Origin: Actinopolyspora lacussalsi
GTDB lineage: Bacteria; Actinomycetota; Actinomycetes; Mycobacteriales; Pseudonocardiaceae
Assembly: GCA_030803735.1 (NCBI GenBank)
Contig: JAURUC010000001.1
Coordinates: 4,154,001-4,218,000, forward strand
Length of the DNA: 64,000 nt
Direction of reading: 5' to 3'
Each line of letters begins with the position of its first letter. The stretch's first letter is position 1. Positions 24,179 to 34,674 of this stretch are shown in pieces. Position numbers and translations under genes: made by a program. Below the pieces are notes generated by a model that did not search any database, had not been told where the DNA came from, and saw only the letters and a list, made by a program, of their open reading frames with translations.

Positions 24179-25189
24179 TCAGCGGGTTTCCGTTCCCAAC
24201 AGCCTGTCGTGCAGCCACCGCGCGTGCTCGTCGTCGACCAGCGATTCGGCCGCCAACCACGCCGCTCCGGCGGCGCCGGAGCCCGCCTTGGCCAGCGGCG
24301 CGGCGCTCCGGGCGCGCAGTTCCCGTCGCACGGCCTCGTCGAGCGTTCCCTCGCCGGAGAGTAGGCTCCCGGCCAGCACGATCGGTGACTCCTCGGGCTC
24401 CTTCCGCACCGACAGCGCGTCGGCGGCTAGCAACCGCGCCCCCTTCGCCAGGATCTCCGCGGCTTTGCCGCCTCCTTCCGAGGCCGAGGCGGTGACCAGC
24501 GGCGCCAGCTCGGCCAACCGTGTCGGCGGGCCGTTGCCGAGCAGCGCGACGAGCCTGCGCACCAGCACCGGATCGGGATCGGCCGCCGTCGCCGTTCCCG
24601 GAAGCAGTTCACCGAGCACCGAAGCCACCAGCGGGTCGTGTCGCTCCTCGCCGTGGTCGAGCGCACGCAGTGTCGTGCTCACGGCCTCGCGCCCGAGCCA
24701 GAACGCCGATCCCTCGTCGCCGAGCAGCCAGCCGTAACCACCCATCGTGCGTTCCAGACGGTGCCGCTCGATCCGAGCCGTGATCGAACCCGTTCCCGCG
24801 ATCAGCACGGTGCCGTCGGGCTCGGCGGTACCCGCCGCGAACGCGACCTCGCTGTCGCTGACGGTCCGCACCGCACAGCTCAGACCCAAGGTGCGCCAGG
24901 CCTGCTCGAACAGCCCGGAGACGACCGGGTCGGTGAGCTTGCTGATCCCGGCCATCCCCAGCACCGCCGCGCTCACGCGTTCCGGAACCGTGTCCGACAG
25001 CGCGGTCCGGGTGGCACGTGCGACCTGTTCGACGGCCCGCTCGGGGGGGTGGGTGTTGGGATTGCCGCCACCCGCGTGCCCGGTTCCGAGCGTTCGTCCG
25101 CTCGTGTCGGTGAGCAACGCACGACTGGAAGTGCCACCCACGTCGAGCCCGAGCAGCAGCGGACCGGCCGCGTCGTCGATATCGGTCAA
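24179..25189 (-). CDS. BadF/BadG-type N-acetylglucosamine kinase
   Basis: Start TTG at 25189 (reading MTDIDDAAGPLLLG), with GAGGGGAAC just upstream; a much longer in-frame extension is not family-like. 336 residues. It phosphorylates an amino sugar, most likely GlcNAc, with ATP. ASKHA-fold landmarks: LGLDVGGTSSRALL (phosphate 1), AVLGMAGIS, DSEVAFAAG, TVLIAGTGSITARI (phosphate 2), GYGWLLGDEGSAFWLGREAV (signature of this kinase family) and IVLAGSLLSG (adenosine). It is 232 bases downstream of the SIS gene on the same strand and probably part of the amino-sugar pathway under the DasR-like regulator. Confidence 0.9.
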   Translation of the reverse strand: MTDIDDAAGPLLLGLDVGGTSSRALLTDTSGRTLGTGHAGGGNPNTHPPERAVEQVARATRTALSDTVPERVSAAVLGMAGISKLTDPVVSGLFEQAWRTLGLSCAVRTVSDSEVAFAAGTAEPDGTVLIAGTGSITARIERHRLERTMGGYGWLLGDEGSAFWLGREAVSTTLRALDHGEERHDPLVASVLGELLPGTATAADPDPVLVRRLVALLGNGPPTRLAELAPLVTASASEGGGKAAEILAKGARLLAADALSVRKEPEESPIVLAGSLLSGEGTLDEAVRRELRARSAAPLAKAGSGAAGAAWLAAESLVDDEHARWLHDRLLGTETR

Positions 25190-25421
25190 GTCTGTTCCCC
25201 TCCGAACCCGGTGCTCCCCGCGCTGCGCTGATCGGAGTAGCCTGACGGTGCCCGTCTCACCCCCGCCCCCTCGGTGAGGCGGGCTTTTCGGTGTTCGGGG
25301 TGGTACCGCCGGGTGATCGACTCCGGTGCGGGTGCGCGAGGTCGTGTTGTGCGGCCACGAATCCGCGATGTGGTGATCCTGGCTCGGCGAGGTGGATTCC
25401 GCCACGTCCCGCTCCGGTGTG

Positions 25422-26492
25422 TCACCGGGTGCGGGTCACCTTGTTCAGCCCGCGTGGGCTGTCCGGGTCGGCTCCCCGCTCCAGTGCCAGCGCCAGGGCC
25501 AGCCGCTGCACCGGCAGCACCTCCAGCAGCGGCGCCAGTTCCTCGGGAGTCTCCGGCAGACCGATGCTGTGGGCGCAGGGCATGCCAGCCGCGGCCGAAC
25601 CGATCGCGCAGATGTCGGCTCCCCGCTCGTGCACCGTGCTCAGCACCTCGTTCATGGCCGCCCCGCCCTTCCCGGCGCTGCACAGCGCCAGCACGGCGGT
25701 TTCGGAGTCCACGGCCGCGACCGGGCCGTGCAGCAGGTCCGCTCCGCTGTAGGCCCGTGCCGAGAGGTAGCTGGTCTCGGCGAGCTTGAGCGCCGCCTCG
25801 GCCGCTGTCGCCGAGGAGTAGCCCCGCCCGGTGGTCAGCATCCGGTCGGCGAAGCGGTAGCGCCTTACCGCCTCGTCCAGCTCGTCCGAGGGCTCCAGGG
25901 CGCGCCGGGCCAGCTCGGGCAGCTCGGCGACTCGTTCCGCCTTCCCGCCGCGTATCGCGTCGATCAGCAGGTACAGCGTGAGCAGCGTAGCGCTGTAGGT
26001 CTTCGTGGCGGCCACGGCCCGCTCGGTACCCGCGCGGATGTCCGCCGAGAGCTCGGCGGCGTGGTTCAGGGCGGAGTCCGGGTTGTTGGTCACCGCCACG
26101 GTGGTGGCGCCGTCGCGGCGCGCGGCCTGGGTGACTTCCAGCATGTCGGGGGAGCCGCCGCTCTGGCTGACCGAGATCAGCAGTACTTCGCTCAGATCGG
26201 GCCGGGCGTCGTAGAGCGTGGTGGTCGACGGGGAGACCAGTCCCGCGGGCAGCTGCAGCAGCACCTCGACCAGGTACTTGGCGTACAGCGCCGCGTGGTC
26301 GCTGGAGCCGCGTGCGGCCAGCAGCGCGAAGCGGGGTTTGCGTTCCGCTATACGCCGGGCGACCTCGGCCAGCTCGGGGCGGTTGCCGAGCAGGCCGTCG
26401 AACACCGCGGGCTGTTCGGCGATCTCGGCGCTCATGTACCTGCCGGGATGCTGAGTCCGCTCGTCGGCCCCGGCTCCGGGGTCCTCACTCAT
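25422..26492 (-). CDS. Double SIS-domain protein (GlmS isomerase-like; possible glucosamine-6-P deaminase)
   Basis: 356 residues from the ATG at 26492. Two SIS domains bind phosphosugars: first PRFALLAARGSSDHAA ... LLISVSQSGGSPDMLEV ... AVTNNPDSAL, second DRMLTTGRGYSSATAAEAALKLAE ... FSGADLLHGP-like block (AYSGADLLHGPVA). The C-terminus PRGLNKVTRTR matches the isomerase half of GlmS (usually PRNLAKSVT). There is no N-terminal glutaminase, so it cannot be GlmS. NagB-II/AgaS-type deamination of glucosamine-6-phosphate is most likely, with the neighbouring GlcNAc kinase. A dre-like site lies 34 bases upstream of the start. Confidence 0.87.
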   Translation of the reverse strand: MSEDPGAGADERTQHPGRYMSAEIAEQPAVFDGLLGNRPELAEVARRIAERKPRFALLAARGSSDHAALYAKYLVEVLLQLPAGLVSPSTTTLYDARPDLSEVLLISVSQSGGSPDMLEVTQAARRDGATTVAVTNNPDSALNHAAELSADIRAGTERAVAATKTYSATLLTLYLLIDAIRGGKAERVAELPELARRALEPSDELDEAVRRYRFADRMLTTGRGYSSATAAEAALKLAETSYLSARAYSGADLLHGPVAAVDSETAVLALCSAGKGGAAMNEVLSTVHERGADICAIGSAAAGMPCAHSIGLPETPEELAPLLEVLPVQRLALALALERGADPDSPRGLNKVTRTR

Positions 26493-26525
26493 GTCGTGAT
26501 CCGTTCGTGGTCGTGCGAGAATTTC

Positions 26526-26535
26526 GGTCTAGACC
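26526..26535. promoter_or_regulatory. dre-like operator for a DasR-type repressor
   Basis: GGTCTAGACC, a perfect 10-bp palindrome in the context TTCGGTCTAGACCAAT. The recalled DasR consensus (dre) is ACTGGTCTAGACCACT, so the core is identical. It lies between the divergent SIS and GntR genes, close to the SIS start (26492), which suggests direct repression of the amino-sugar genes and perhaps autoregulation. Confidence 0.85.
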
Positions 26536-26729
26536 AATGCTACCGATAGCTCCGGCGGGCCGACAGCCCCGCTTGTCCACCGAACTCGCGGGCCGCACGA
26601 CGGGTTGTGACCCCGGGCATATCGACAAGGGGGCGGCGGGATGCGATTCCTACTGTGCCGTGAAACTCCGGCATGCTGGAATCGGTAGTGCTGATCGCCC
26701 CGTTCGCAGGCGCGACGGTAGGAGGAAAC

Positions 26730-27488
26730 ATGCTCGAAGCGTCGGTGCCCGGCGGGGCCGACATGCCGACCAAGAACCAACGCGAGCCCAAGTACTGGGG
26801 GTTGAAGCAGCATCTGCTGGACATGCTTCGCTCCATGCCGGCTGGGTCCTCGATACCGACCGAGCGGGCGCTGGCCGCCGAGTTCGACGTCTCCCGAACC
26901 ACGGTCCGGCAGGCGCTGGCCGAACTGACGGTGGAGGGCAGGCTGCTGCGCGTCCAGGGCAAGGGCACGTTCGCCGCGCAACCCAAGGTGGCCCAGCGAT
27001 TGCAGCTGAGCAGCTATACCGAGGACATGCGTGCCCAGGGCAGGCAGCCCGATTCCCGGCTGTTGGAGATGAACGAGGAGCCCGCCGAGCGGGAGCTGGC
27101 CCATCTGCTCGGCATCGGTTCCGGCAGTCCGGTGCTGCGGATGCGCAGGCTGCGGTTGGCCGACGACGAGGCGATGGCCATCGAGACCACCCATCTGCCG
27201 CTGAGCCGCTTCAAGGGGCTGACCCAGCTCGTGGAAGCGGGGGCTTCGCTGTACCAGGTGCTGCGTGAGCGGTACGGCATCTCCTTCGCCAGCGCCGAGG
27301 AGACCATCGAGACCGCGCTGGCCAGCCCGGAGGAGGCGGAACTGCTCGGTGCCGACGTGGGGCTGCCGATGCTGTTGCTGTCCCGGCACTCCTTCCACCA
27401 GGACGGCACCCCGGTGGAGTGGGTGCGTTCGATCTACCGGGGAGACCGCTACAAGTTCGTCGCCAGCCTCAATCCGCCAAGGAACTGA
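26730..27488 (+). CDS. dasR: GntR/HutC family repressor, DasR-like
   Basis: Start ATG 26730, with AGGAGG 5-6 bases upstream; 252 residues. The N-terminal winged helix-turn-helix is at about 22-85 ([45 protein letters not shown], wing [10 protein letters not shown]). The UTRA ligand domain follows (about 105-245: [20 protein letters not shown] ... [23 protein letters not shown] ... [23 protein letters not shown] ... [15 protein letters not shown]). DasR represses amino-sugar uptake and breakdown and is released by glucosamine-6-phosphate or GlcNAc-6-phosphate. The dre-like site and amino-sugar genes next door support this assignment. Its last 20 bases overlap the convergent dehydratase gene. 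Confidence 0.9.
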   Translation: MLEASVPGGADMPTKNQREPKYWGLKQHLLDMLRSMPAGSSIPTERALAAEFDVSRTTVRQALAELTVEGRLLRVQGKGTFAAQPKVAQRLQLSSYTEDMRAQGRQPDSRLLEMNEEPAERELAHLLGIGSGSPVLRMRRLRLADDEAMAIETTHLPLSRFKGLTQLVEAGASLYQVLRERYGISFASAEETIETALASPEEAELLGADVGLPMLLLSRHSFHQDGTPVEWVRSIYRGDRYKFVASLNPPRN

Positions 27489-28446
27489 GCAGCGCGGCGC
27501 GGTCGATGTTTCCGCCGCTGACCACCGCCACCGTGGGGGTCGTCCCCGACTCCCGCGTGCGGTGGCGGTGCGCGGCCGTGGTCACCGCCCCGCTGGGCTC
27601 CGCGACCAGTCGGCAGCTCTCGGCGAGGAATCCCACCGATTCGCGGATCTCGTCCTCGGAGACCGTGCGGATGTCGTCGACCAGCTCACGGATGTGGGCG
27701 AAGGTGAACTCGGAGGGCTGCGCGGTCAGTCCGTCGGCCAAAGTGCTGGTGCGCGCCGCCACCGACCAGTGGCGGCGCTCGCCCGCGTAAAAGCTCTCCC
27801 TGGTGTCCGCGGCCAGCTCCGGTTCCACCCCCACCAGCCGCACGCGGGCGCGGCAACCAGCCAGCCCGGCGGCGACCCCCGAGATCAAACCGCCGCCGCT
27901 GACCGGCACCAGCACCGTCACCTCGGACAGCCCGAGCGCGTCGATGTCCTCGGCGATCTCCAGCCCCACCGTCGCCTGACCCGCGAGCACGGTCGCGTCG
28001 TCGAACGGCGGGATCAGCCGTGCGCCGCGCCGCTCGGCGATCTCACCGGCACGCGACTCCCGTTCCGAGACCTCCACCGGCACGATCTCGGCACCCAGCG
28101 CACGCGCCGCGGCTACCTTCGCCGCCGGGGCAGTGTGCGGCACCACCACGGTCGCCGGTATCCCGAACACCTTCCCGGCGTGGGCCACGGCACGCGCGTG
28201 GTTCCCGCTGGAGTAGGCGACTATCCCCCTGGCGCGGGTGCGTTCGTCCAGCACGGCCGTGGCGTGCAGCGCACCCCTGATCTTGAAGGCGCCGGTCGGT
28301 TGCAGGCTCTCCGGTTTGAGCAGCAGCGGAGCGTTCCGGTCGGCGTCGGGTACCGGAAGCAGCGGTGTACGCACCGGGCCCTGGGGCCCCAGCTGTCCCA
28401 GGATCTCCCGCGCGGCACGCGCGTCCTCGTTCGTGACCAACGACAT
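27469..28446 (-). CDS. Threonine/serine dehydratase-like PLP enzyme
   Basis: Start ATG 28446 ([16 protein letters not shown]), 325 residues. Fold-type II PLP enzyme: PLP lysine in [14 protein letters not shown], asparagine loop in [13 protein letters not shown], phosphate loop [13 protein letters not shown], and VVSGGNID at the end. It lacks the ACT-like regulatory domain of biosynthetic IlvA, so it looks like a catabolic threonine dehydratase or a serine racemase/dehydratase. Both would yield a 2-oxo acid and ammonia. It is convergent with and overlaps the regulator gene by 20 bases, so antisense interference between their 3' ends is possible. Confidence 0.88.
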   Translation of the reverse strand: MSLVTNEDARAAREILGQLGPQGPVRTPLLPVPDADRNAPLLLKPESLQPTGAFKIRGALHATAVLDERTRARGIVAYSSGNHARAVAHAGKVFGIPATVVVPHTAPAAKVAAARALGAEIVPVEVSERESRAGEIAERRGARLIPPFDDATVLAGQATVGLEIAEDIDALGLSEVTVLVPVSGGGLISGVAAGLAGCRARVRLVGVEPELAADTRESFYAGERRHWSVAARTSTLADGLTAQPSEFTFAHIRELVDDIRTVSEDEIRESVGFLAESCRLVAEPSGAVTTAAHRHRTRESGTTPTVAVVSGGNIDRAALLSSLAD

Positions 28447-28675
28447 GCGGAAATCCTTGCCGATCCGGTGAGCCGTCCCGCGTCCGGGGTCGACCGCGGG
28501 GTGCCCCGGCCGCGCGGCATCGTGGTGCACCCATGCTTCCGGTTCCGGAGATCCTTCGGTGCTCGCGAGCACCGGTGTTACACCGAGTGGGAGTACTCAC
28601 TAGCGGGGCTCTCCCGGGAGCAGCACGCCGAGATCGTCCGTTGGACGTGCGAGGCGACGACTGCGTGGGAGAGAG

Positions 28676-29767
28676 ATGAGCCAACAGCGGGATCCGGACA
28701 TCCAGGGGGAGGAGGAGTCCGACAAGGCCGAGCCCAAGCGCTCGACGAAACCGTTCGACAAGCTCGGTGTTTCGCCCGCCCAGGTGACCGGCACCGGGCT
28801 CGCCGCAGCCACGGCCGCGGTGCTCGGTGGTCAGCTCGGGATAGCCGGAACGGTTTCCGGTGCGGCGCTGACCAGTGTGGTGATCACGCTCGGCGGGGCG
28901 GTGTACCAGCGTTCGCTGGAATCGACCAGGGAGAAGGCGGCCAATGCCGCTTTGAAGCGAGCCGCCAGGCGCAGGGCGGTGCGAACGGGGAACGCGGCGG
29001 GGTGGGTGGATCCGCACGCGCCCACCGAGCCGATGCGACAACGACCGACCACGGGGACGGCGAACACGGGGAGCGGCAGTTCCGGAACGGGCACCGCGGG
29101 CGGTTCCCCGACGGTCGAGCGGCCCGACGCGGAAGTCACCAGACGGCTGGTGGCGCCGGACGTAACCAGGCGGATACGTCCCGCCGGGTACGGCGACTCG
29201 TCGGACGAACCGACAAGCGTCATCGCCGGCGCCGCTAGTGGCGCCGCCGCGAACGGGAGGAACGCGGCGAACGGGGAGACCAGCCCGAGCGGCGACGAAT
29301 CCTCCGTCCGGCGTGGACGGCGTCGTTTCAACTGGCGCGTGGTGGCCCTGACCAGTGGACTCGCGTTCGTGCTGTGCATGGTGCTGATCACCGGTTACGA
29401 GAGCATCACCGGTGACTCGGTCTCCGGCGATTCCGGTGGGACCACCGTGGGGAACATGTTCCGGCAGGGCGATGCCGGTACGCGGTCCGATCCGTCCGAC
29501 GGGCAGGAGCCGGTGCCCGCCTCCGAGTCGAGTTCGACCCCCGAACCCTCCGAATCCTCCGGCCCCTCCGAGCCCTCCGGTACGAGTACCGCACCGAGTG
29601 AGACCTCCGCTCCGGAGGAGTCCGGTGAGCAGCGGCCCGGCAGCACCACGGATTCGACGTCCCCCACCGAGTCCGAGACCCCGGAGACGTCGGAGACCGG
29701 CTCGGCCGAACCCACACCGAGCGCGCGCCTCCGACAGACTGGTCGTTCCTCGGCACCCGGCGAGTGA
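28676..29767 (+). CDS. Membrane protein with acidic Ser/Pro extracellular tail
   Basis: 363 residues from ATG 28676, with GGGAGAGAG upstream. The N-terminus is charged. Residues about 38-75 form a Gly/Ala-rich hydrophobic region (VTGTGLAAATAAVLGGQLGIAGTVSGAALTSVVITLGG). A basic helix and Thr/Gly-rich linker follow, and one clear transmembrane helix at about 221-240 (WRVVALTSGLAFVLCMVLITGY) preceded by RRGRRRF, so the C-terminus should be outside. The last 115 residues are Ser/Pro/Glu/Thr repeats, suited to crossing the cell wall. No domain is recognised and function is unknown. Confidence 0.8.
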   Translation: MSQQRDPDIQGEEESDKAEPKRSTKPFDKLGVSPAQVTGTGLAAATAAVLGGQLGIAGTVSGAALTSVVITLGGAVYQRSLESTREKAANAALKRAARRRAVRTGNAAGWVDPHAPTEPMRQRPTTGTANTGSGSSGTGTAGGSPTVERPDAEVTRRLVAPDVTRRIRPAGYGDSSDEPTSVIAGAASGAAANGRNAANGETSPSGDESSVRRGRRRFNWRVVALTSGLAFVLCMVLITGYESITGDSVSGDSGGTTVGNMFRQGDAGTRSDPSDGQEPVPASESSSTPEPSESSGPSEPSGTSTAPSETSAPEESGEQRPGSTTDSTSPTESETPETSETGSAEPTPSARLRQTGRSSAPGE

Positions 29768-29963
29768 TTGATCCGGTTGGTTCGTTTCGTCCGTTATTTC
29801 GATCACGCGAAGTGGCGGCGAAAACACACCGTGAGTTATTCCGCTGATACCTCTCCGATATCGCGGCGAGATCTGCTACGTTGCGCAGCAATGCTGGCGC
29901 GGTGATCACCCAACGCCGCTCACGCGATCGTGGAAATTTTCCCGCTTTCGAGGGAGGCCGTCA

Positions 29964-31091
29964 GTGAAGTTAGGGATCGCCTGCCGTCTCGTGGGGACCC
30001 TGTTGTTGGCAACGGCCACCGTCGCGACCGCGGCACCGGCCGCCTCGGCAGCCGACAACACGAACACCGCTGAACCGGACGGGGCCGCTTCGCTGCTCAA
30101 GGCGATGCAGCGCGACCTCGGTCTCAGCGCACGCGAGTCCCGGCTGCGGTTGTACCAGGAGACGATAGCCGAGCAGGTCCGCCACACGCTGCGGCGCACG
30201 CTGGGGAACTCCTACGGCGGCGCGCACTACGACGCCGCGAGCGGGCGGCTGGTGGTCGGCGTGACCGACCGCTCCCGGCTGGCCGACGCCCGCGCTGCCG
30301 GTGCACGGGCCGAGCTGGTCCAGTACAGCTCCCGGTACCTCGAAGGCATCGCCGAGCGGCTGGACGGATCGCTGCGCGGCGCCCCGGCCGCGGTGACCGG
30401 GCACTACGTGGACACCACGGACAACTCGGTGGTGCTCACCGCCGAACGGGGCAGCGCGCCGCGGGTGCGGGAGTTCCTCCGCTCCACCGGAGTGCCCACC
30501 GAGGCGGTACGAATCACCGAGACCCCGGGCGAGCCGCGACTCTACGCCGACGTGATCGGCGGCAACCCCTACTACACGGGCGGTGACACCCGCTGTTCGA
30601 TCGGCTTCGCCGTCCGGGGTGGATTCCTCAGCGCGGGGCACTGCGCCGCCACCGGGGACGGCACCAGCAACCCGGCGGGGACGGTGGCGGGCTCCTCCTT
30701 CCCCGGTAACGACTTCTCCTTCGTCCGCAGCTCGGCACCCGGTAAACCGCTGGTCAACGACTACGGCGGTGGCACCGTCAACATCGCGGGCTCAACGGAG
30801 GCGCCGGTGGGAGCCTCGGTGTGCCGCTCCGGCTCCACGACCGGCTGGCACTGCGGCACCATCGTCGGCAAGCACCAGAGCGTGCGCTACCCCGAGGGGA
30901 TCGTCGAAGGACTCACCCGTACCGACGTCTGCGCCGAGCCCGGCGACTCCGGTGGTTCGTTCGTCTCCGGGCGGCAGGCGCAGGGAATCACCTCCGGTGG
31001 TTGGGGCAACTGCACCTCCGGCGGGACCACCTTCTTCCAGCCGGTCAACGAGGCACTGGGCCACTACGGCGTCTCTCTCCTGACCGGCTGA
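29964..31091 (+). CDS. Secreted S1 protease with alpha-lytic-type prodomain (streptogrisin-like)
   Basis: Start GTG 29964, with AGGGAGG upstream; 375 residues. Signal peptide to about residue 30 (APAASA-A). The prodomain (about 40-190; LQRDLGLS-type start AMQRDLGLSARESRLRL, GRLVVGVTD, YVDTTDNSVVLTA) acts as a folding chaperone and is removed. The mature protease begins near ADVIGGNPYYTGGDTRCSIGFAV. His226 (SAGHC), Asp250 (GNDFSFV) and Ser329 (CAEPGDSGGSF) complete the triad; Cys pairs 211/227, 287/297 and 323/353 fit the family's disulphides. No C-terminal binding domain. The second secreted S1 protease in the window. Confidence 0.95.
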   Translation: MKLGIACRLVGTLLLATATVATAAPAASAADNTNTAEPDGAASLLKAMQRDLGLSARESRLRLYQETIAEQVRHTLRRTLGNSYGGAHYDAASGRLVVGVTDRSRLADARAAGARAELVQYSSRYLEGIAERLDGSLRGAPAAVTGHYVDTTDNSVVLTAERGSAPRVREFLRSTGVPTEAVRITETPGEPRLYADVIGGNPYYTGGDTRCSIGFAVRGGFLSAGHCAATGDGTSNPAGTVAGSSFPGNDFSFVRSSAPGKPLVNDYGGGTVNIAGSTEAPVGASVCRSGSTTGWHCGTIVGKHQSVRYPEGIVEGLTRTDVCAEPGDSGGSFVSGRQAQGITSGGWGNCTSGGTTFFQPVNEALGHYGVSLLTG

Positions 31092-31129
31092 TTCCCGTGT
31101 GACCGCTCGGCTTGCTCGGCGGTGCGGGT

Positions 31130-31189
31130 GGCGGAACCTCCGGCACGGCTCTCGCCCAGCGGCGCGGCGATTTCGCGAGAAATCGACGC
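31130..31189 (+). repeat. Internally deleted copy of the dispersed repeat (palindrome copy 5)
   Basis: The left end GGCGGAACCTCCGGCACGGC-TCTCGC is joined almost directly to the right end CAGCGGCGCGGCGATTTCGCGAGAAATC (palindrome 31169-31184) plus GACG. About 140 bases of the central part seen in the full copies are missing, leaving both ends intact. Confidence 0.8.
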
Positions 31190-31413
31190 TGTTCTAGCCG
31201 CGTGGGTGGCCCGTGATTCGGCATGGGGAGTGCCGGAGAAGGACAACAGCACCACCGAGAAGGCAGGACGGAGCGGAGTTCCGGCGGGCACCGGCTCGGT
31301 GCCCGCCCCACGGACGGTGTTCGGTCCCGCCGACGTGCGAGCGGCGGGAACGACTCCGGGCGGCGGCCCTCGGCCCCCTCCCAGCGGGGGCCGCCGTCAC
31401 CAGAGGGTGCACC

Positions 31414-31505
31414 GTCAATTTCTCGGGTGGGGTCAGGTGGTGAGTGCAAGGGTGAGTTGTTCGGTGGGGTTGTTCCAGTTGAGGGTTTTGCGGGGGCGGG
31501 ATGTC
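31414..31505 (-). mobile_element. Remnant of an IS30-like transposase C-terminus and element end
   Basis: On the minus strand the bases below 31505 read S-R-P-R-K-T-L-N-W-N-N-P-T-E-Q-L and end at TGA 31433-31435. RPRKTL(G/D/N)W followed by P-x-E is the C-terminal signature of IS30-family transposases. Beyond the stop, ACCCCACCCGAGAAATTGAC (31414-31432, minus strand) looks like the element terminus. Part of it recurs at 61623-61651. Only 22-25 codons remain, so the element is dead. The upstream edge runs in the same frame into a palindrome copy (31506-31521). Confidence 0.7.
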
Positions 31506-31521
31506 AATTTCTCGCGAAATC
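31506..31521. repeat. Dispersed palindrome, copy 6, fused to the IS30 remnant
   Basis: AATTTCTCGCGAAATC. Unlike the other copies, it adjoins recognisable insertion-sequence DNA on its left, which is the basis for proposing that the palindrome is built from insertion-sequence ends. Confidence 0.8.
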
Positions 31522-31647
31522 GTCGGGCCGTGCCGTCGATCGCCGGAGCGTACGGCCACACGGGAAGTGGTGTCGTTCCGCTTCGGCTCGCGGTCACCCG
31601 ATCCGGTCGTCCACCGTGCTTCGCGGCCGTACTGGGCTCACCAGCGG

Positions 31648-32322
31648 TCAGCCCACCAGGCGGGAGCGCAGCTGTGCCGCTGCCTCCCTGGGATTCTCCG
31701 CCTCGGTGATCGCGCGGACCACCACCACGCGCTCGGCGCCAGCCGCCATTACCTCGTCCAGGTTCTCCGGCCCGATGCCGCCGATCGCGAACCACGGCCT
31801 GCCGTGTCCGTGGTGCTCGGCGGCGTGGCTCACCAGGTCGATCCCCGCGGCCTCGCGGCCCGGCTTCGTGGGGGTGGTCCACACCGGGCCGGTGCAGAAG
31901 TAGTCCACCCCGCGCTCGGTGGCCGCCGAGTCGGCCTGCACCACGTCGTGCGTGGAACGACCGATGATCATCTGATCGCCGACGATGCCGCGGGCGGTGG
32001 CCACCGGTAGGTCGTCCTGCCCCAGGTGCAGCACGTCCGCGTCGACGGCCAGCGCGATGTCCGCGCGGTCGTTGACCGCCAGCAGCGCGTCGTGCCGGAC
32101 GCAGGAGTCGGCCAGCACCCGCAACGCCGCCAGCTCCTCGCGGGCCTCCAGCGGAGCGCCGGACTCGTCCTTGTCACGCAGCTGGATGATGTCCACCCCG
32201 CCCGCCAGCGCCTCGTCCACGAACTCGGCGAGGTCACCGCGTTCCCGGCGCGCGTCGGTGCACAAGTACAGCCGCGCCTGAGCCAGCCGGGCGCGCATTC
32301 CGTAGCCGTCCATTCCGGGCAT
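31648..32322 (-). CDS. thiE: Thiamine-phosphate synthase ThiE
   Basis: Start ATG 32322 ([13 protein letters not shown]), 224 residues, with GGAAG just upstream; a start 9 bases inside is possible. ThiE joins hydroxymethylpyrimidine diphosphate with thiazole carboxylate phosphate to give thiamine phosphate. TIM-barrel motifs: [12 protein letters not shown] (pyrophosphate binding), [49 protein letters not shown] and [15 protein letters not shown]. It is divergent from thiOSG. It does not have its own riboswitch on this side, although the region between them is shared. Same relative orientation as in M. tuberculosis. Confidence 0.96.
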   Translation of the reverse strand: MPGMDGYGMRARLAQARLYLCTDARRERGDLAEFVDEALAGGVDIIQLRDKDESGAPLEAREELAALRVLADSCVRHDALLAVNDRADIALAVDADVLHLGQDDLPVATARGIVGDQMIIGRSTHDVVQADSAATERGVDYFCTGPVWTTPTKPGREAAGIDLVSHAAEHHGHGRPWFAIGGIGPENLDEVMAAGAERVVVVRAITEAENPREAAAQLRSRLVG

Positions 32323-32462
32323 GCTTCCAGGGTAGGCCACGCGCCGGAGGGTGGCGCCAGTCACATCCCGCTGTGGCTCCGGTGGAAACATGTCGTCGAC
32401 GTGACCAGTGGCTCGTCGAGCACCACCTGACGCGGACGGAGTTCATCACCTAAGCTGTGCGG

Positions 32463-32552
32463 TGGGTACCCGCGGGAGTCCGGCCGAACGGACTGAGAGG
32501 GGGCTGAAGCCCCGACCGCCGAACCTGATCCGGATCATGCCGGCGCAGGGAG
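32463..32552 (+). ncRNA. TPP riboswitch (THI element) for thiOSG
   Basis: Conserved THI blocks appear in order: CGCGGGAGTCCG (32471-), GGACTGAGAGGGGGC (32490-), GCCCCGACCGCCGAACCTGA (32509-) and TCCGGATCATGCCGGCGCAGGGA (ending 32551). The 3' AGGGAG of the aptamer is also the likely Shine-Dalgarno of thiO, whose TTG is at 32559, so TPP binding should block translation start directly. No separate expression platform is visible. Confidence 0.95.
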
Positions 32553-32558
32553 CGAGCA

Positions 32559-34638
<2,080 letters not shown>

Positions 34639-34674
34639 GGAAGGGGGGAGTCTCCCGAATCCCACTCGGTTCAC

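Larger units (their letters stand above)
31092..31647. other. Repeat-rich gap between the protease and thiE
   Basis: I see no intact gene here. The gap contains a shortened copy of the dispersed repeat (31130-31189), an IS30-like transposase remnant with its terminus (31414-31505) and another palindrome copy (31506-31521). The rest (31190-31410) shows no recognisable coding pattern on either strand. Confidence 0.55.

Noticed and set aside
27265..29827. Long open frames on both strands over the dehydratase and membrane protein genes
   Set aside because: They run across two well-supported genes and their composition (Arg/Gly/His-rich) is that of shadows.
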